From: Protaetiibacter larvae
GTDB lineage: Bacteria; Actinomycetota; Actinomycetes; Actinomycetales; Microbacteriaceae
Direction: 5' to 3'
Assembly (NCBI RefSeq): GCF_008365275.1
Contig: NZ_CP043504.1
Location: forward strand, 992,001-1,056,000
Length of the DNA stretch: 64,000 bases
In this document: in pieces, positions 45,347 through 53,900 of the stretch
How positions within the stretch are numbered: position 1 is the stretch's first letter
Layout: each line of letters starts with the position of its first letter
The notes under the pieces: model-generated
The model's database searches: none
What the model saw: the letters and a program-made list of their open reading frames with translations, nothing else
What the model was told of the DNA's origin: nothing
Translations under genes and position numbers: made by a program

Positions 45347-45601
45347 TCAATCTGTCGTGGTGGTCGTGGTGGTGGGTGCGGCCGGAGCCGCGGGAGCGGC
45401 GTCGTTGCCGCTCGAGCCGGATGCCACCCGCGAATCGGTGCGGTAGAACCCGGAGCCGGAGAAGGTGACCCCGACGGCGCCGAACTGCTTGCGCAGCCGC
45501 CCGGCGCAGCTGGGGCACTCGGTGAGGGAGTCGTCGGTGAACGCCTGGTGGATGTCGAAGGCGGTGCCGCAGTCGGCGCAGCGATAGGAGTACGTGGGCA
45601 T
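45347..45601 (-). CDS. FmdB-type zinc ribbon protein
   Basis: 84 aa. Zinc ribbon at the N-terminus (MPTYSYRCADCG... CPSC) with Cys8, Cys11, Cys29 and Cys32, followed by VGVTFSGSGFYRTD and a low-complexity Ala/Thr tail ending in seven Thr. FmdB proteins were named from a formamidase operon regulator; the function in actinobacteria is unclear. FmdB-5-FCL-mscL clustering is common. Confidence 0.92.
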   Translation of the reverse strand: MPTYSYRCADCGTAFDIHQAFTDDSLTECPSCAGRLRKQFGAVGVTFSGSGFYRTDSRVASGSSGNDAAPAAPAAPTTTTTTTD

Positions 45602-45608
45602 CGTGCTC

Positions 45609-46196
45609 TCAGGTTACGGCGAACGAGACGATCCCGCTCGGGGTCACCACCCCGTCCACAGGCATGTCGTGGCGCTCGGTGGGCACCTCGTCGACGAGCT
45701 CGTCGTCGTAGATGAGCGCGTAGACGGGCGGGCAGCCCTCCATCGAGCCGAGGGTCTTGTCGAAGTAGCCGCGCCCCCAGCCCATCCGCATCCCGGTGCG
45801 CGACACCGTGGCGGCCGGCACCAGGATGAGGTCGACGCCGTTGATCGCGATCGGGCCGAGCAGCTCGCTCGTCGGCGTCGGCATGCCGAGGATGTCCTGG
45901 TCTTCGTCCTCCCCGTCGTAGGGAGCCCAGTCGAGCAGGCCGTCGGCGCGGGAGACCGGCAGCAGGATCCGGATGCCGCGCCCGGCCGCCCAGCGTAGGA
46001 ACTCGCGGGTGCCCGGCTCGTCGGGGGTCGACAGGTAGGCGGCGATGAAATGAACGTCGAGGTCGCTCGCGAGCTGCACGAGGTGCTGGGTGATCGCGGC
46101 GGACGCGCGCTCGCGTTCCGTGCTCGTGCGGATGCGGCGACGCTCGCGGAGCTCGGCGCGCAGTGCTCGTTTCCGGTTCTCCGGTTCATCAGCCAC
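45609..46196 (-). CDS. 5-formyltetrahydrofolate cyclo-ligase
   Basis: 195 aa; converts 5-formyl-THF to 5,10-methenyl-THF with ATP. N-terminal basic block (RKRALRAELRERRR), LSTPDEPGTREFLRWAAGRGIRILLP, then the hallmark MGWGRGYFDKTLGSM with the ATP-binding glycines, and VPTERHDMPVDGVVTPSGI. GTG start at 46196 with TACAAT seven bases before it. First gene of a three-gene minus-strand unit with fmdB and mscL. Confidence 0.93.
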   Translation of the reverse strand: MADEPENRKRALRAELRERRRIRTSTERERASAAITQHLVQLASDLDVHFIAAYLSTPDEPGTREFLRWAAGRGIRILLPVSRADGLLDWAPYDGEDEDQDILGMPTPTSELLGPIAINGVDLILVPAATVSRTGMRMGWGRGYFDKTLGSMEGCPPVYALIYDDELVDEVPTERHDMPVDGVVTPSGIVSFAVT

Positions 46197-46203
46197 GTCA
46201 CTG

Positions 46204-46209
46204 ATTGTA
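46204..46209 (-). promoter_or_regulatory. -10 element, 5-FCL operon
   Basis: TACAAT on the minus strand, seven bases before the GTG. Confidence 0.5.
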
Positions 46210-46244
46210 AAAGGCGCGTAACCCGCGACGGCAGGGGCGACCGA

Positions 46245-46250
46245 TACGCT
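46245..46250 (+). promoter_or_regulatory. -10 element, galU
   Basis: TACGCT, seven bases before the galU ATG; the two divergent -10 elements are 35 bp apart. Confidence 0.45.
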
Positions 46251-46257
46251 GGCGAGC

Positions 46258-47166
46258 ATGGCTACCCTCATCACCAAGGCGGTCATCCCCGTCGCCGGGC
46301 TCGGCACCCGATTCCTTCCCGCCACCAAGGCGATGCCGAAGGAGATGCTGCCGGTCGTGGACAAGCCCGCGATCCAGTACGTCGTCGAGGAGGCGGTCGC
46401 GGCCGGTCTCACCGATGTGCTCATGGTCACCGGTCGCAACAAGAACGCGCTCGAGAACCACTTCGACCGGGCCGGCGAGCTCGAGGCGGTGCTCTCGAGC
46501 AAGGGCGACGACGAGAAACTCGAGAAGGTCAACTACTCGACAGGCCTCGCCGACGTGCACTACGTGCGTCAGGGCGACCCGAAGGGGCTCGGGCACGCCG
46601 TGCTCCGCGCCAAGATGCACGTGGGCCGGGAGCCGTTCGCCGTGCTGCTGGGCGACGACATCATCGACAACCGGGATCCGCTGCTCGCGCGCATGCTCGA
46701 GGTGCAGTTCGCCCTCAACACCACCGTGGTCGCGCTGCTCGAGGTCGACCCCTCGCAGACCCACCTCTACGGCATCGCGACCGTCGAGGGCACCGCCGAC
46801 GAGGATGTCGTCAAGATCACCGGGCTCGTGGAGAAGCCGGCACCCGGAACCGCGCCGTCGAACTTTGCGGTCATCGGCCGCTACGTGCTGCGGCCCGAGA
46901 TCTTCGAGGTGCTCGAGCGCACCCCGCCCGGCAAGGGCGGCGAGATCCAGCTGACCGACGCCCTGCAGGAGCTCGCGACGGGACCCAACTGGGCCGGCGG
47001 GGTGCACGGCGTGGTGTTCCGCGGGCGCCGCTACGACACGGGGGATCGGCTCGACTACCTGAAGGCGATCGTGCAGCTCGCGGTCGACCGCGACGACCTG
47101 GGCGGCGACTTCCGGCCGTGGCTCAAGGAGTTCGCCCGCACCCTTCCGGGCGAGGGCGACGACTGA
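46258..47166 (+). CDS. galU: UTP-glucose-1-phosphate uridylyltransferase GalU
   Basis: 302 aa; makes UDP-glucose for envelope glycans and trehalose/galactose metabolism. Nucleotide-binding VIPVAGLGTRFLPATKAMPKEML at the N-terminus, VLLGDDIID for metal binding, and VEKPAPGTAPSNFAVIGRYVL. Opens the galU-rimJ-glpR-like unit. The gene usually lying second in this unit in relatives (glp/moeA) is missing here. Confidence 0.96.
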   Translation: MATLITKAVIPVAGLGTRFLPATKAMPKEMLPVVDKPAIQYVVEEAVAAGLTDVLMVTGRNKNALENHFDRAGELEAVLSSKGDDEKLEKVNYSTGLADVHYVRQGDPKGLGHAVLRAKMHVGREPFAVLLGDDIIDNRDPLLARMLEVQFALNTTVVALLEVDPSQTHLYGIATVEGTADEDVVKITGLVEKPAPGTAPSNFAVIGRYVLRPEIFEVLERTPPGKGGEIQLTDALQELATGPNWAGGVHGVVFRGRRYDTGDRLDYLKAIVQLAVDRDDLGGDFRPWLKEFARTLPGEGDD

Positions 47167-47182
47167 ACCCCGTCGCGCGCAG

Positions 47183-47188
47183 TAATGT
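47183..47188 (+). promoter_or_regulatory. Possible -10 for the rimJ-like gene
   Basis: TAATGT ten bases before the ATG at 47199, giving a leader of only a few bases. Confidence 0.3.
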
Positions 47189-47198
47189 GGCGCGCACC

Positions 47199-47849
47199 AT
47201 GGTCATTCCCACCCTGACCGACGGGCCGGTCACGATCCGCCCGATCCGCATCCGCGATGCGCGTGCACTGGAGACCGAGCTGCTCGGCAATCGCGGATGG
47301 CTGCGGCAGTGGGAGGCGACCAACCCGCACGGCCCCGCCGGTTTCGACGTCAAGGCGTCGATCCGCGCCCTGCAGGCCAACGCGCGTGCCGGCGCCGGGG
47401 TGCCGTTCATCGTGGAGTACGAGGGGCAGTTCGCGGGTCAGTTGAACGTCTCGTCGATCGCCTACGGCTCGCTGTCGTCGGCGACGATCGGCTACTGGGT
47501 GGCGGAGCGCTTCGCGGGGCGAGGCGTCACACCCACCGCGGTGGCGCTCGCCACCGATCACTGCTTCTTCGGGATCGGGTTGCACCGCATGGAGATCTGC
47601 ATCCGTCCCGAGAACGCCCCGAGCCTGCGCGTCGTGCAGAAGCTCGGCTTCCGCTACGAGGGGCTGCGGCGGCGCTACATCCACATCAACGGCGACTGGC
47701 GGGACCACTTCTGCTTCGGGCTCGTCGTGGAGGAGGTGCCGGAAGGGGTGCTGCGGCGCTGGAAGGAGGGCCGCGCTCCGGAAGGCGTTGCGCGGGTCCC
47801 GGAGCTCGATGCCCAGGCGGCGACGCACCCGCTCCGCACGTCCCGTTAG
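47199..47849 (+). CDS. RimJ-type GNAT acetyltransferase
   Basis: 216 aa of the RimJ/RimL group that acetylates N-terminal residues, e.g. of ribosomal proteins. VTIRPIRIRDARALETELLGNRGWLRQWEA at the start, SSATIGYWVAERFAGRGVTPTAVALA (acetyl-CoA loop), HRMEICIRPENAPSLRVVQKLGFRYEGLRRRYIHINGDWRDHFCFGL. Encoded 33 bp after galU, the position of rimJ in the mycobacterial galU-moeA-rimJ-Rv0996 cluster. Confidence 0.9.
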   Translation: MVIPTLTDGPVTIRPIRIRDARALETELLGNRGWLRQWEATNPHGPAGFDVKASIRALQANARAGAGVPFIVEYEGQFAGQLNVSSIAYGSLSSATIGYWVAERFAGRGVTPTAVALATDHCFFGIGLHRMEICIRPENAPSLRVVQKLGFRYEGLRRRYIHINGDWRDHFCFGLVVEEVPEGVLRRWKEGRAPEGVARVPELDAQAATHPLRTSR

Positions 47850-47888
47850 CGCGCGGCGCGCCCTCGCCGCGGGTGGCGCATCCGCTCC

Positions 47889-47894
47889 TACCCT
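47889..47894 (+). promoter_or_regulatory. -10 element, leaderless glpR-like gene
   Basis: TACCCT ends six bases before the ATG at 47901. Confidence 0.45.
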
Positions 47895-47900
47895 GACGGC

Positions 47901-48878
47901 ATGGACTTCACGGGCGGCGGCACGGCGATCATGCTCGCCCTCGCGGCCGGGCTGTGGTTCCTGTACCTGCTGCCCACCTGGGTGCGTCGCCGCGAGTACC
48001 TCGCGACCGAGCGCAACGCCACGCGCCTGCAGCGGGCCATCCGGGTGATGGCCGAATCGGCGGAGCTGCCGCAGGAGGTTCGCGTGGAGGTCGCCGCGCG
48101 CGACGCGGTGCAGCACGAGAAGCTCGTACGGCAGGAGCAGCGCCGGGCGGATGCCGTGGCGCGCGCCGAGCTGCGCGCCGCCGCGATGCGGGCGCGGGCT
48201 GCCGAAGCGGAGGCCGCGGCGGTGGAGCGGGCGGCGCGCACGGCGTCGGCTGCTCTCGCCGCGCACCGGGTGTCGGCGCGGGCCGTGCTCGTGCAGCAGC
48301 GGCTGCGGCGCGCCCGACGCATCGCCGGCCTGCTGCTGCTGGCCGCGCTCGTCGTGGCCGCGGTGCAGCTGTGGCTCATGGCGACGACCGGGGTCGTGCC
48401 GGGCTCATGGCTCGTCCTGGCCGGCGCCGCCGCCGCGGGAGTCGTCTCAGTGCGGATCCAGCGCGGGATCGTGGCACGGACGCGCGCCGTCGCGGCGCTC
48501 GCGGCCGCCCCGGTGGCGCGCGCGAGCTCCCGCCTCATCGACGCGGAGCCCGTGACGGCGCCGGCGCGCGGCTGGACGCCGGTGGCGGTGCCGAAGCCCC
48601 TCTACCTGGAACGGAACGAGGCGCCACGCGTGCCCGTCGTGCCGGCGCAGCGTGCCGAGGAGCTGCTGCGCGCGGCGGCCGCGGAGGCGGAGCGCGCCCT
48701 GCTCGCGGCGCACGCCGAGCCCGAGGTCGTGCCGTTCCCGACGCGTCCCGCGGTCGCCCCTGCCGCCCCCGTGACCACGCCTGCCCCGAGTCGTTTCGCG
48801 TCGATGGGCATCGTGGGCGAGGTCGAGGGCGCCATGCCCGACCTCGACGAGGTGCTGCGCCGCCGCCGCTCCGGCTGA
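47901..48878 (+). CDS. GlpR/SepX-like divisome membrane protein
   Basis: 325 aa. N-terminal helix (about 8-26) followed by LYLLPTWVRRREYLATERNATRLQRAIRVM, the stretch that resembles GlpR/SepX. An Ala-rich coiled coil follows (about 60-135), then two close helices (about 141-160 and 168-188) and a disordered tail rich in Ala/Pro. In Corynebacterium the homologue (GlpR) is the membrane receptor of the gephyrin-like protein Glp, and in Streptomyces SepX supports cell division. Assignment rests on the N-terminal pattern and the galU-rimJ context; overall similarity in such repetitive sequence is weak. Confidence 0.65.
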   Translation: MDFTGGGTAIMLALAAGLWFLYLLPTWVRRREYLATERNATRLQRAIRVMAESAELPQEVRVEVAARDAVQHEKLVRQEQRRADAVARAELRAAAMRARAAEAEAAAVERAARTASAALAAHRVSARAVLVQQRLRRARRIAGLLLLAALVVAAVQLWLMATTGVVPGSWLVLAGAAAAGVVSVRIQRGIVARTRAVAALAAAPVARASSRLIDAEPVTAPARGWTPVAVPKPLYLERNEAPRVPVVPAQRAEELLRAAAAEAERALLAAHAEPEVVPFPTRPAVAPAAPVTTPAPSRFASMGIVGEVEGAMPDLDEVLRRRRSG

Positions 48879-48880
48879 GC

Positions 48881-48910
48881 CGGCTCCGCGGCCCGCGCGT
48901 CCGGGAGCCG
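48881..48910 (+). terminator. Hairpin after the glpR-like gene
   Basis: CGGCTCC (48881-48887) pairs with GGAGCCG (48904-48910). Short stem, no T-run. Confidence 0.35.
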
Positions 48911-48942
48911 TGTCGCGGGGTGATATCGTGTTCAGGCAGTCA

Positions 48943-49015
48943 GGGCCCATGGCGCAGTTGGTAGCGCGCTTCGTTCGCAATGAAGAGGTCGGGGGTTCGA
49001 ATCCCCCTGGGTCCA
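48943..49015 (+). tRNA. tRNA-Ala(CGC)
   Basis: 73 nt. Acceptor GGGCCCA with TGGGTCC, D arm GCGC, anticodon loop TTCGCAA with CGC, T arm GGGGGTTCGAATCCCCC, discriminator A. CC but no A follows. Its 3' end is part of the 15-bp repeat flanking the second IS481 element. Confidence 0.95.
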
Positions 49016-49018
49016 CCG
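49004..49018. repeat. Left 15-bp direct repeat flanking IS481 copy 2
   Basis: CCCCTGGGTCCACCG, the end of tRNA-Ala plus three bases, separated from the element by one base. An exact copy is at 50328-50342. Confidence 0.85.
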
Positions 49019-49019
49019 A

Positions 49020-50327
49020 TGTGATGAGTCGGGACATGTGCGACAGGTGAGTCGCGACATGTGTGACGTTCACGTGGAAGCCCTGGGCCATCGGCCTGGG
49101 GCTTTCTTCGTGTTGCGCCAGTAGCTGTGGGTCGGTTCGATCTGGTTGGTGGCGATGACTTCGCCGGTGTCGAGGTGGATGACGGTCACGGTTTCGTGGT
49201 CGGCGATCGCGATGATGCGTTTGCGGTGGTGCTCGATGCCGATGCCGAGGTGGTGCATGCGTCCGGCGAGGCGGAAGGAGACTTTGCCGCGGTCGTCGAC
49301 GTGGTCGTAGCGCAGTCGGTAGTGGCCGGATTCGATGCGTCGGGCGGGGAGGGCTTTCGGGGTGTCGCGGTAGGCGTCGCCGGGGGTCATGCGGTCTCTT
49401 GCGCGGTGGGGGCGGTGTTCGTTGTAGTGCTGCCGGAAGGCATCGAGTTGGTGCTGCAGCTCAGCCGGCGTGCGCGGGACGGGCTGAGCTGCGAGGAAGC
49501 GTTTCAGGGTCTGGTGGAAGCGTTCGATCTTGCCCTGGGTCTGCGGGTGGCCTGGGTGGCCGTTCTTCTGCTGGATGCCCAGCAGCGGCAAGGTGAGCTC
49601 GAACGCGTTCTTCCCGCCGACGAAGCGGGCGGTGTAGACGCTGCCGTTGTCGGTGAGTGTGGTCGCCGGCGGGCCGTAGGTGTCGATCAGGCGCAGGAAG
49701 TCGACGATCACGTCGTCGCCGGTGACGCGGCCGATCGCGGTGCAGCCCAGCAGGTAGCGGGAGTGGTCGTCGAGCCAGTTCAGGATTTCGATGTCGGTGC
49801 CGTCGGCCAGGTGCCAGTGAGTGAAGTCGGACTGCCAGGTGCCGTTGGGTTGTGCGGCCTCGAAACGGACGAACGAGTTCTTCGGGCGCTTTCTCGGTTC
49901 CGGGGTGACCAGGCCGGCGCGGGTGATGATCCGACGAATCGTCGCAGTCGACGGGACTGCATGTCCTGACTGCTCGAGATGCCAGGCGATCGTGATCGGG
50001 CCGGCATCCATCCCGGTGGCAGCGAGCTGACGGCGCAGTTCGATGATGCGCTGCCGAACCTCGTCGCTGGTCTGGTTCGGGTTCGATAGCGGGGCTCGGG
50101 AGCGGGGCTCGATCGCCTCCAGGCCCCCATTCCGGAACCGGGTCAGGAGCCGGTGCAGGTGCTGCCGGCTGATGCCGTAGCGGCGGGCGGCTTCCGACAC
50201 CGTGAGCTGTCCGGCGGTGATCTGCAGGACCGCGACCTGATGCTTGTTCGACATCCATCGAGGCTGTCGCCCATGACGCGACTCATGTGTCGCGCATCAC
50301 CTGTCGCCCATGTCGTGAATCCGGACA
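49020..50327. mobile_element. IS481-family insertion sequence, copy 2 (different type)
   Basis: About 1308 bp, TGT...ACA ends. Imperfect terminal inverted repeats: bases 14-40 of each end match at 24 of 27, core GACATG-N-GCGACAGGTGA. One intact transposase on the minus strand. Flanked by exact 15-bp direct repeats, within the range known for this family. Unrelated in sequence to the copy at 33042. Confidence 0.88.
49070..50254 (-). CDS. IS481 family transposase, 394 aa
   Basis: N-terminal HTH (ITAGQLTVSEAARRYGISRQHLHRLLTRF), then the integrase core with Asp in QSDFTHWHL, Asp in LTDNGSVYTA and Glu in GKIERFHQTLKRF. A C-terminal beta-rich domain of about 100 residues (RIESGHYRLRYDHVDDRGKVSF) extends beyond the core. 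The frame is full length and looks functional. Confidence 0.92.
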   Translation of the reverse strand: MSNKHQVAVLQITAGQLTVSEAARRYGISRQHLHRLLTRFRNGGLEAIEPRSRAPLSNPNQTSDEVRQRIIELRRQLAATGMDAGPITIAWHLEQSGHAVPSTATIRRIITRAGLVTPEPRKRPKNSFVRFEAAQPNGTWQSDFTHWHLADGTDIEILNWLDDHSRYLLGCTAIGRVTGDDVIVDFLRLIDTYGPPATTLTDNGSVYTARFVGGKNAFELTLPLLGIQQKNGHPGHPQTQGKIERFHQTLKRFLAAQPVPRTPAELQHQLDAFRQHYNEHRPHRARDRMTPGDAYRDTPKALPARRIESGHYRLRYDHVDDRGKVSFRLAGRMHHLGIGIEHHRKRIIAIADHETVTVIHLDTGEVIATNQIEPTHSYWRNTKKAPGRWPRAST

Positions 50328-50342
50328 CCCCTGGGTCCACCG
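50328..50342. repeat. Right 15-bp direct repeat flanking IS481 copy 2
   Basis: Exact copy of 49004-49018 directly against the ACA end of the element. The bases beyond it (50343-50467) hold no gene apart from the lacI promoter. Confidence 0.85.
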
Positions 50343-50455
50343 TCTCCTGTCGCGCAGCTCGCTCTCGCCTGCTTCTCCCGCATCGCGGGCCGGCCGGCGC
50401 GGGGCGTGGCACGGATTCCGCACCGATGCGGGGGAGGCTGAGCGTCGTACGGCGC

Positions 50456-50461
50456 TAGCCT
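50456..50461 (+). promoter_or_regulatory. -10 element, leaderless lacI-type gene
   Basis: TAGCCT ends six bases before the GTG at 50468. Confidence 0.5.
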
Positions 50462-50467
50462 GGCCCG

Positions 50468-51481
50468 GTGGCGCAGGCTCCCCGGCAGAACCCGAACATG
50501 TACGACGTCGCGGCGCTCGCGGGCGTCAGCCACATCACGGTGTCCCGCGTGCTGAACGACCACCCGAGCCTGCGCCCCGAGACGCGCGAGCGCGTGCTCG
50601 CCGCGATCCGGCAGCTGGGCTACCGCCCCAACCTCGCCGCGCGCGCGCTCGTCACGAGCCGCACGGGCTCGATCGGGGTGCTCACCCCGGAGGTGGCGCA
50701 GCACGGGCCCGCGTCGCTTGTGCTCGCCGTCGAGCAGGCGGCGCGCGAGCGCGGCTACCACCCGCTCGTGACCGCGGCGGCGGTCGAGCACGAGGCGGTC
50801 GTCGACGCCCTCGAGTTCTTGCTCGATCAGGCTGTGGAGTCGCTCATCGTTATCGCGCCGCATGACACCGTGCTGCATGCGATCGAGCAGCACGACATCC
50901 GGGTTCCCCTGGTCACCTTGCAGGCACCCGACCGCCCCGACGGGGTGGGCGTGGATCAGGCGGAGGGCGCCCGCCTCGCCACCCGGCATCTGCTCGAGCT
51001 CGGCCACCGCCGCGTCCAGCATCTCTCGGGTCCGGAGGGATACCTGGAGGCCGCCGCCCGTCGACGCGGGTTCGAGGAGGCGATGGCGACCGCCGGAGTG
51101 CCCACGGGCGCGCATCTCGCGGGGGACTGGTCGGCGGCGTCGGGGTTCGCGGCGGCCGCCGAGCTGGCCGAGAACACGACCGCTGTCGTGGCCGGGAACG
51201 ATCAGATGGCCATCGGGCTCATCGCCGCGCTCGCGAAGCGGGGCCGCAGGGTGCCCGAGGAGGTGTCGATCGTGGGATTCGACGATGTGCCGGAGGCGGG
51301 GTTCGTGCTGCCCGCGCTCTCAACGGTGCAGCAGGATTTCGCGGCCGTCGGCCGGCGGGCGGTCGCCACGGTGGCCTCGCGGCTGACGGCCGGTTCGGTC
51401 GGCGCGGAACCCGCCCCGGATGCCGTCGTCGCGCCCCGCCTGGTGGTGCGCGAGTCGACCGCGCCGCCCCGGGAGGACTAG
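50468..51481 (+). CDS. LacI-family regulator of the arabinose operon
   Basis: 337 aa. HTH and hinge: MYDVAALAGVSHITVSRVLNDH ... GYRPNLAARALVTSRTG. The periplasmic-binding-like sugar domain runs from about 68, ending in the typical VSIVGFDDVPEAGFVLPALSTVQQDF. Encoded just upstream of, and in line with, araBD-araA; the palindrome at 51516 is its probable operator. The ligand is presumably L-arabinose or a derivative (inference). Confidence 0.92.
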   Translation: MAQAPRQNPNMYDVAALAGVSHITVSRVLNDHPSLRPETRERVLAAIRQLGYRPNLAARALVTSRTGSIGVLTPEVAQHGPASLVLAVEQAARERGYHPLVTAAAVEHEAVVDALEFLLDQAVESLIVIAPHDTVLHAIEQHDIRVPLVTLQAPDRPDGVGVDQAEGARLATRHLLELGHRRVQHLSGPEGYLEAAARRRGFEEAMATAGVPTGAHLAGDWSAASGFAAAAELAENTTAVVAGNDQMAIGLIAALAKRGRRVPEEVSIVGFDDVPEAGFVLPALSTVQQDFAAVGRRAVATVASRLTAGSVGAEPAPDAVVAPRLVVRESTAPPRED

Positions 51482-51515
51482 ACAGCCCGGCTCGCTCTGG
51501 TAGCCTCGTCCTCGC

Positions 51516-51531
51516 ATGTTAACGCGAACAT
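51516..51531 (+). promoter_or_regulatory. Operator palindrome of the arabinose operon
   Basis: ATGTTAACGCGAACAT, palindromic at 12 of 16 positions (two mismatched pairs) around a central CG, the geometry of LacI-family operators. TAGCCT at 51501-51506 could be the -10, placing the operator at about the transcription start. Confidence 0.65.
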
Positions 51532-51581
51532 TCGTGAATCCACGGATGCGCGCGGGAGAGACGAAGGAGCGGCTGCAGGCG

Positions 51582-53900
51582 ATGTCCGACGACGCACACA
51601 CCTCACTCGGCATCGAGCTCGGATCCACCCGGATCAAGGCGTGCCTCATCGGACCGGACGGGGCGACCATCGCGACCGGCTCCCACACCTGGGAGAACGA
51701 GCTCGTCGACGGGGTGTGGACGTACTCGCTCGAGGCCGTGCGCGCCGGCATCCGGTCCGCCTACGCGGATCTCGTCGCCCAGCTCGGCACCGCCCCCACG
51801 AGCTTCGGCGCCATCGGCGTCTCGGCGATGATGCACGGCTATCTCGCCTTCGACGAGCGCGGCGAACTGCTCGTGCCGTTCCGCACCTGGCGCAACACCC
51901 ACACCGGTCGGGCCGCCGCCGCGCTCTCCGAGGCGTTCGGCGTGAACATCCCGCTGCGCTGGTCGATCGCGCACCTGCACCAGGCGGTGCTGGACCGCGA
52001 GCCGCACGTGCCGCGTCTGCGACGGCTCACCACCCTCGCGGGCTACGTGCACCGCGTGCTGGGCGGCCACGAGGTGCTCGGCGTCGGGGACGCCTCCGGG
52101 GTGTTCCCCATCGATCCGGCGACCGGCGCCTACGACGATCACCTCGTGCGGGTGTACGAGCAGCTCGCGGCCGCCGAGGGCGCATACCTGCGCCTCGCCG
52201 AGCTGCTGCCCGCCGTGCGCTCCGCGGGGGAGGACGCCGGCGCACTGACCGCCGAGGGTGCGGCGCTGCTCGACGCGAGCGGTGCGCTTCAGCCCGGCGC
52301 GGTGCTGTGCCCACCCGAAGGGGATGCGGGAACCGGCATGGTCGCCACCAACGCGGTGCGGCCGCGCACCGCCAATGTGAGCGCCGGTACGAGCATCTTC
52401 GCGATGGTCGTGCTCGACGCCCCGCTCGCCGTGGTGCGCCCCGAGATCGACGTCGTGACGACCCCCGACGGGCGCGGGGTCGCGATGGTGCACTGCAACA
52501 ACGGCTCGAGCGAGCTCGGCGCCTGGGTGGGCGTCTTCCAGCAGTTCGCGAGCGCGCTCGGCTCCGCAGCCGGCCCCGACGAGGTCTTCGCGGCCGTGCT
52601 GGGCGGGGCGCTCGAGGCGGATGCCGACGGGCTGCTGTCGTACAACCTGCTCGCCGGGGAGCCCCTCATCGGCACCGACGAGGGGCGGCCGCTCGTCGTG
52701 CGTGCGCCCGGATCGCGCCTCACCCTCGAGGGCTTTGCCCGGGCGCAGCTGTTCTCGGTCTTCGCGGCGCTCAGCCTCGGGATGCGCCGGCTGGCTTCCG
52801 ACGGCGTCGGACTCGACACCGTGGTGGCGCACGGCGGCCTGTTCCGCACCGGGCGCATCGCCCAGCGCGCCCTTGCGGCGGCCCTCGGCGCTCCGGTCGC
52901 GGTCGGTCACGGTGCGGGCGAGGGCGGGGCGTGGGGCATCGCGGTGCTGGCCGCGTACCGCCGGGCCGTGCTCGACGGATCCGCCGCGGGCGAGGCCCTC
53001 GACGTCTGGCTCGACCGCGTGGTGTTCGCGCGGCGCGTCATCGACGTCGTCGAGCCGACGGCCTCCGAGATCGCCGCGTTCGACGCCTACCTCGACCGCT
53101 GGGAGGCGGGGCTCGGGATCGAGCGGGAGGCCGTCCGCGCCCTCCCGGCTCCGCGTCCCACGGCAGGGCGCTCCGCCTCCGCCTCCGCCTCCGCCTCCGC
53201 CGCCGACGCGGTGCAGGAGGCCATCGACACGGTGCGTGCCGAGGTGGCGGCCCTGCACGCCGAGCTCACCCGCTACGGTCTCGTCAGCTGGACGGGCGGC
53301 AACATCTCGGCGCGCGTGCCGGGGGCCGAGCTGTTCGTGATCAAGCCCAGCGGCGTCTCCTACGATGACCTTGCGCCCGACAACATGATCCTCTGCGACC
53401 TCGACGGCAACGTGATCCCCGGCACCCCCGGCTCCGACCGCAGCCCCTCGAGCGACACCGCCGCGCACGCCTACGTGTACCGCAACATGCCGCACGTCGG
53501 CGGCGTCGTGCACACCCACTCCACCTACGCGACCGCCTGGGCGGCGCGTGCGGAGCCGATCCCGTGCGTCATCACGGGGATGGCCGACGAGTTCGGCGGC
53601 GAGATCCCGGTCGGCCCGTTCGCGATCATCGGCGACGACTCGATCGGCCGCGGCATCGTGGCGACCCTCGACGGGCACCGCTCGCGCGCCGTGCTCATGC
53701 AGAACCACGGCGTGTTCACGATCGGCAAGGATGCGAAGGACGCCGTGAAGGCCGCGGTCATGTGCGAGGACGTGGCGCGCACCGTCCACATCTCCCGACA
53801 GTTGGGCGAGCTCGTGCCGATCGCGCCCGAACGCATCGACTCGCTTTTCGACCGCTATCAGAACGTCTACGGACAAGCCCCTCAAGGAGTACTGACGTGA
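51582..53900 (+). CDS. Fused sugar kinase (ribulokinase-type) and L-ribulose-5-phosphate 4-epimerase
   Basis: 772 aa in one frame. Residues 1 to about 520 are an FGGY kinase: [17 protein letters not shown] (ATP loop 1), [39 protein letters not shown] Ser/Ala repeat linker follows (about 525-545). Residues from about 546 are class II aldolase/epimerase Ara[28 protein letters not shown], zinc ligands His644 and His646 ([10 protein letters not shown]) and His709 (MQNHGVF). Together they would phosphorylate L-ribulose and epimerise it to D-xylulose 5-phosphate. In most bacteria these are separate genes araB and araD. The ATG has GGAG 12 bases upstream; ATG at 51546 is possible. Kinase specificity is inferred from context. 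Confidence 0.9.
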   Translation: MSDDAHTSLGIELGSTRIKACLIGPDGATIATGSHTWENELVDGVWTYSLEAVRAGIRSAYADLVAQLGTAPTSFGAIGVSAMMHGYLAFDERGELLVPFRTWRNTHTGRAAAALSEAFGVNIPLRWSIAHLHQAVLDREPHVPRLRRLTTLAGYVHRVLGGHEVLGVGDASGVFPIDPATGAYDDHLVRVYEQLAAAEGAYLRLAELLPAVRSAGEDAGALTAEGAALLDASGALQPGAVLCPPEGDAGTGMVATNAVRPRTANVSAGTSIFAMVVLDAPLAVVRPEIDVVTTPDGRGVAMVHCNNGSSELGAWVGVFQQFASALGSAAGPDEVFAAVLGGALEADADGLLSYNLLAGEPLIGTDEGRPLVVRAPGSRLTLEGFARAQLFSVFAALSLGMRRLASDGVGLDTVVAHGGLFRTGRIAQRALAAALGAPVAVGHGAGEGGAWGIAVLAAYRRAVLDGSAAGEALDVWLDRVVFARRVIDVVEPTASEIAAFDAYLDRWEAGLGIEREAVRALPAPRPTAGRSASASASASAADAVQEAIDTVRAEVAALHAELTRYGLVSWTGGNISARVPGAELFVIKPSGVSYDDLAPDNMILCDLDGNVIPGTPGSDRSPSSDTAAHAYVYRNMPHVGGVVHTHSTYATAWAARAEPIPCVITGMADEFGGEIPVGPFAIIGDDSIGRGIVATLDGHRSRAVLMQNHGVFTIGKDAKDAVKAAVMCEDVARTVHISRQLGELVPIAPERIDSLFDRYQNVYGQAPQGVLT
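53171..53200 (+). repeat. Hexanucleotide microsatellite (CTCCGC)5
   Basis: Five exact CTCCGC units encode alternating Ser-Ala in the linker between the kinase and epimerase domains. Unit changes keep the frame, so only linker length would vary. Confidence 0.95.

Noticed and set aside
49004-50342. Integrative element or prophage attachment sites at tRNA-Ala
   Set aside because: Only an IS481 transposase lies between the repeats; no integrase, excisionase or cargo genes.
53171-53200. Phase-variable repeat switching the araBD fusion on and off
   Set aside because: The unit is six bases, so length changes cannot shift the frame.
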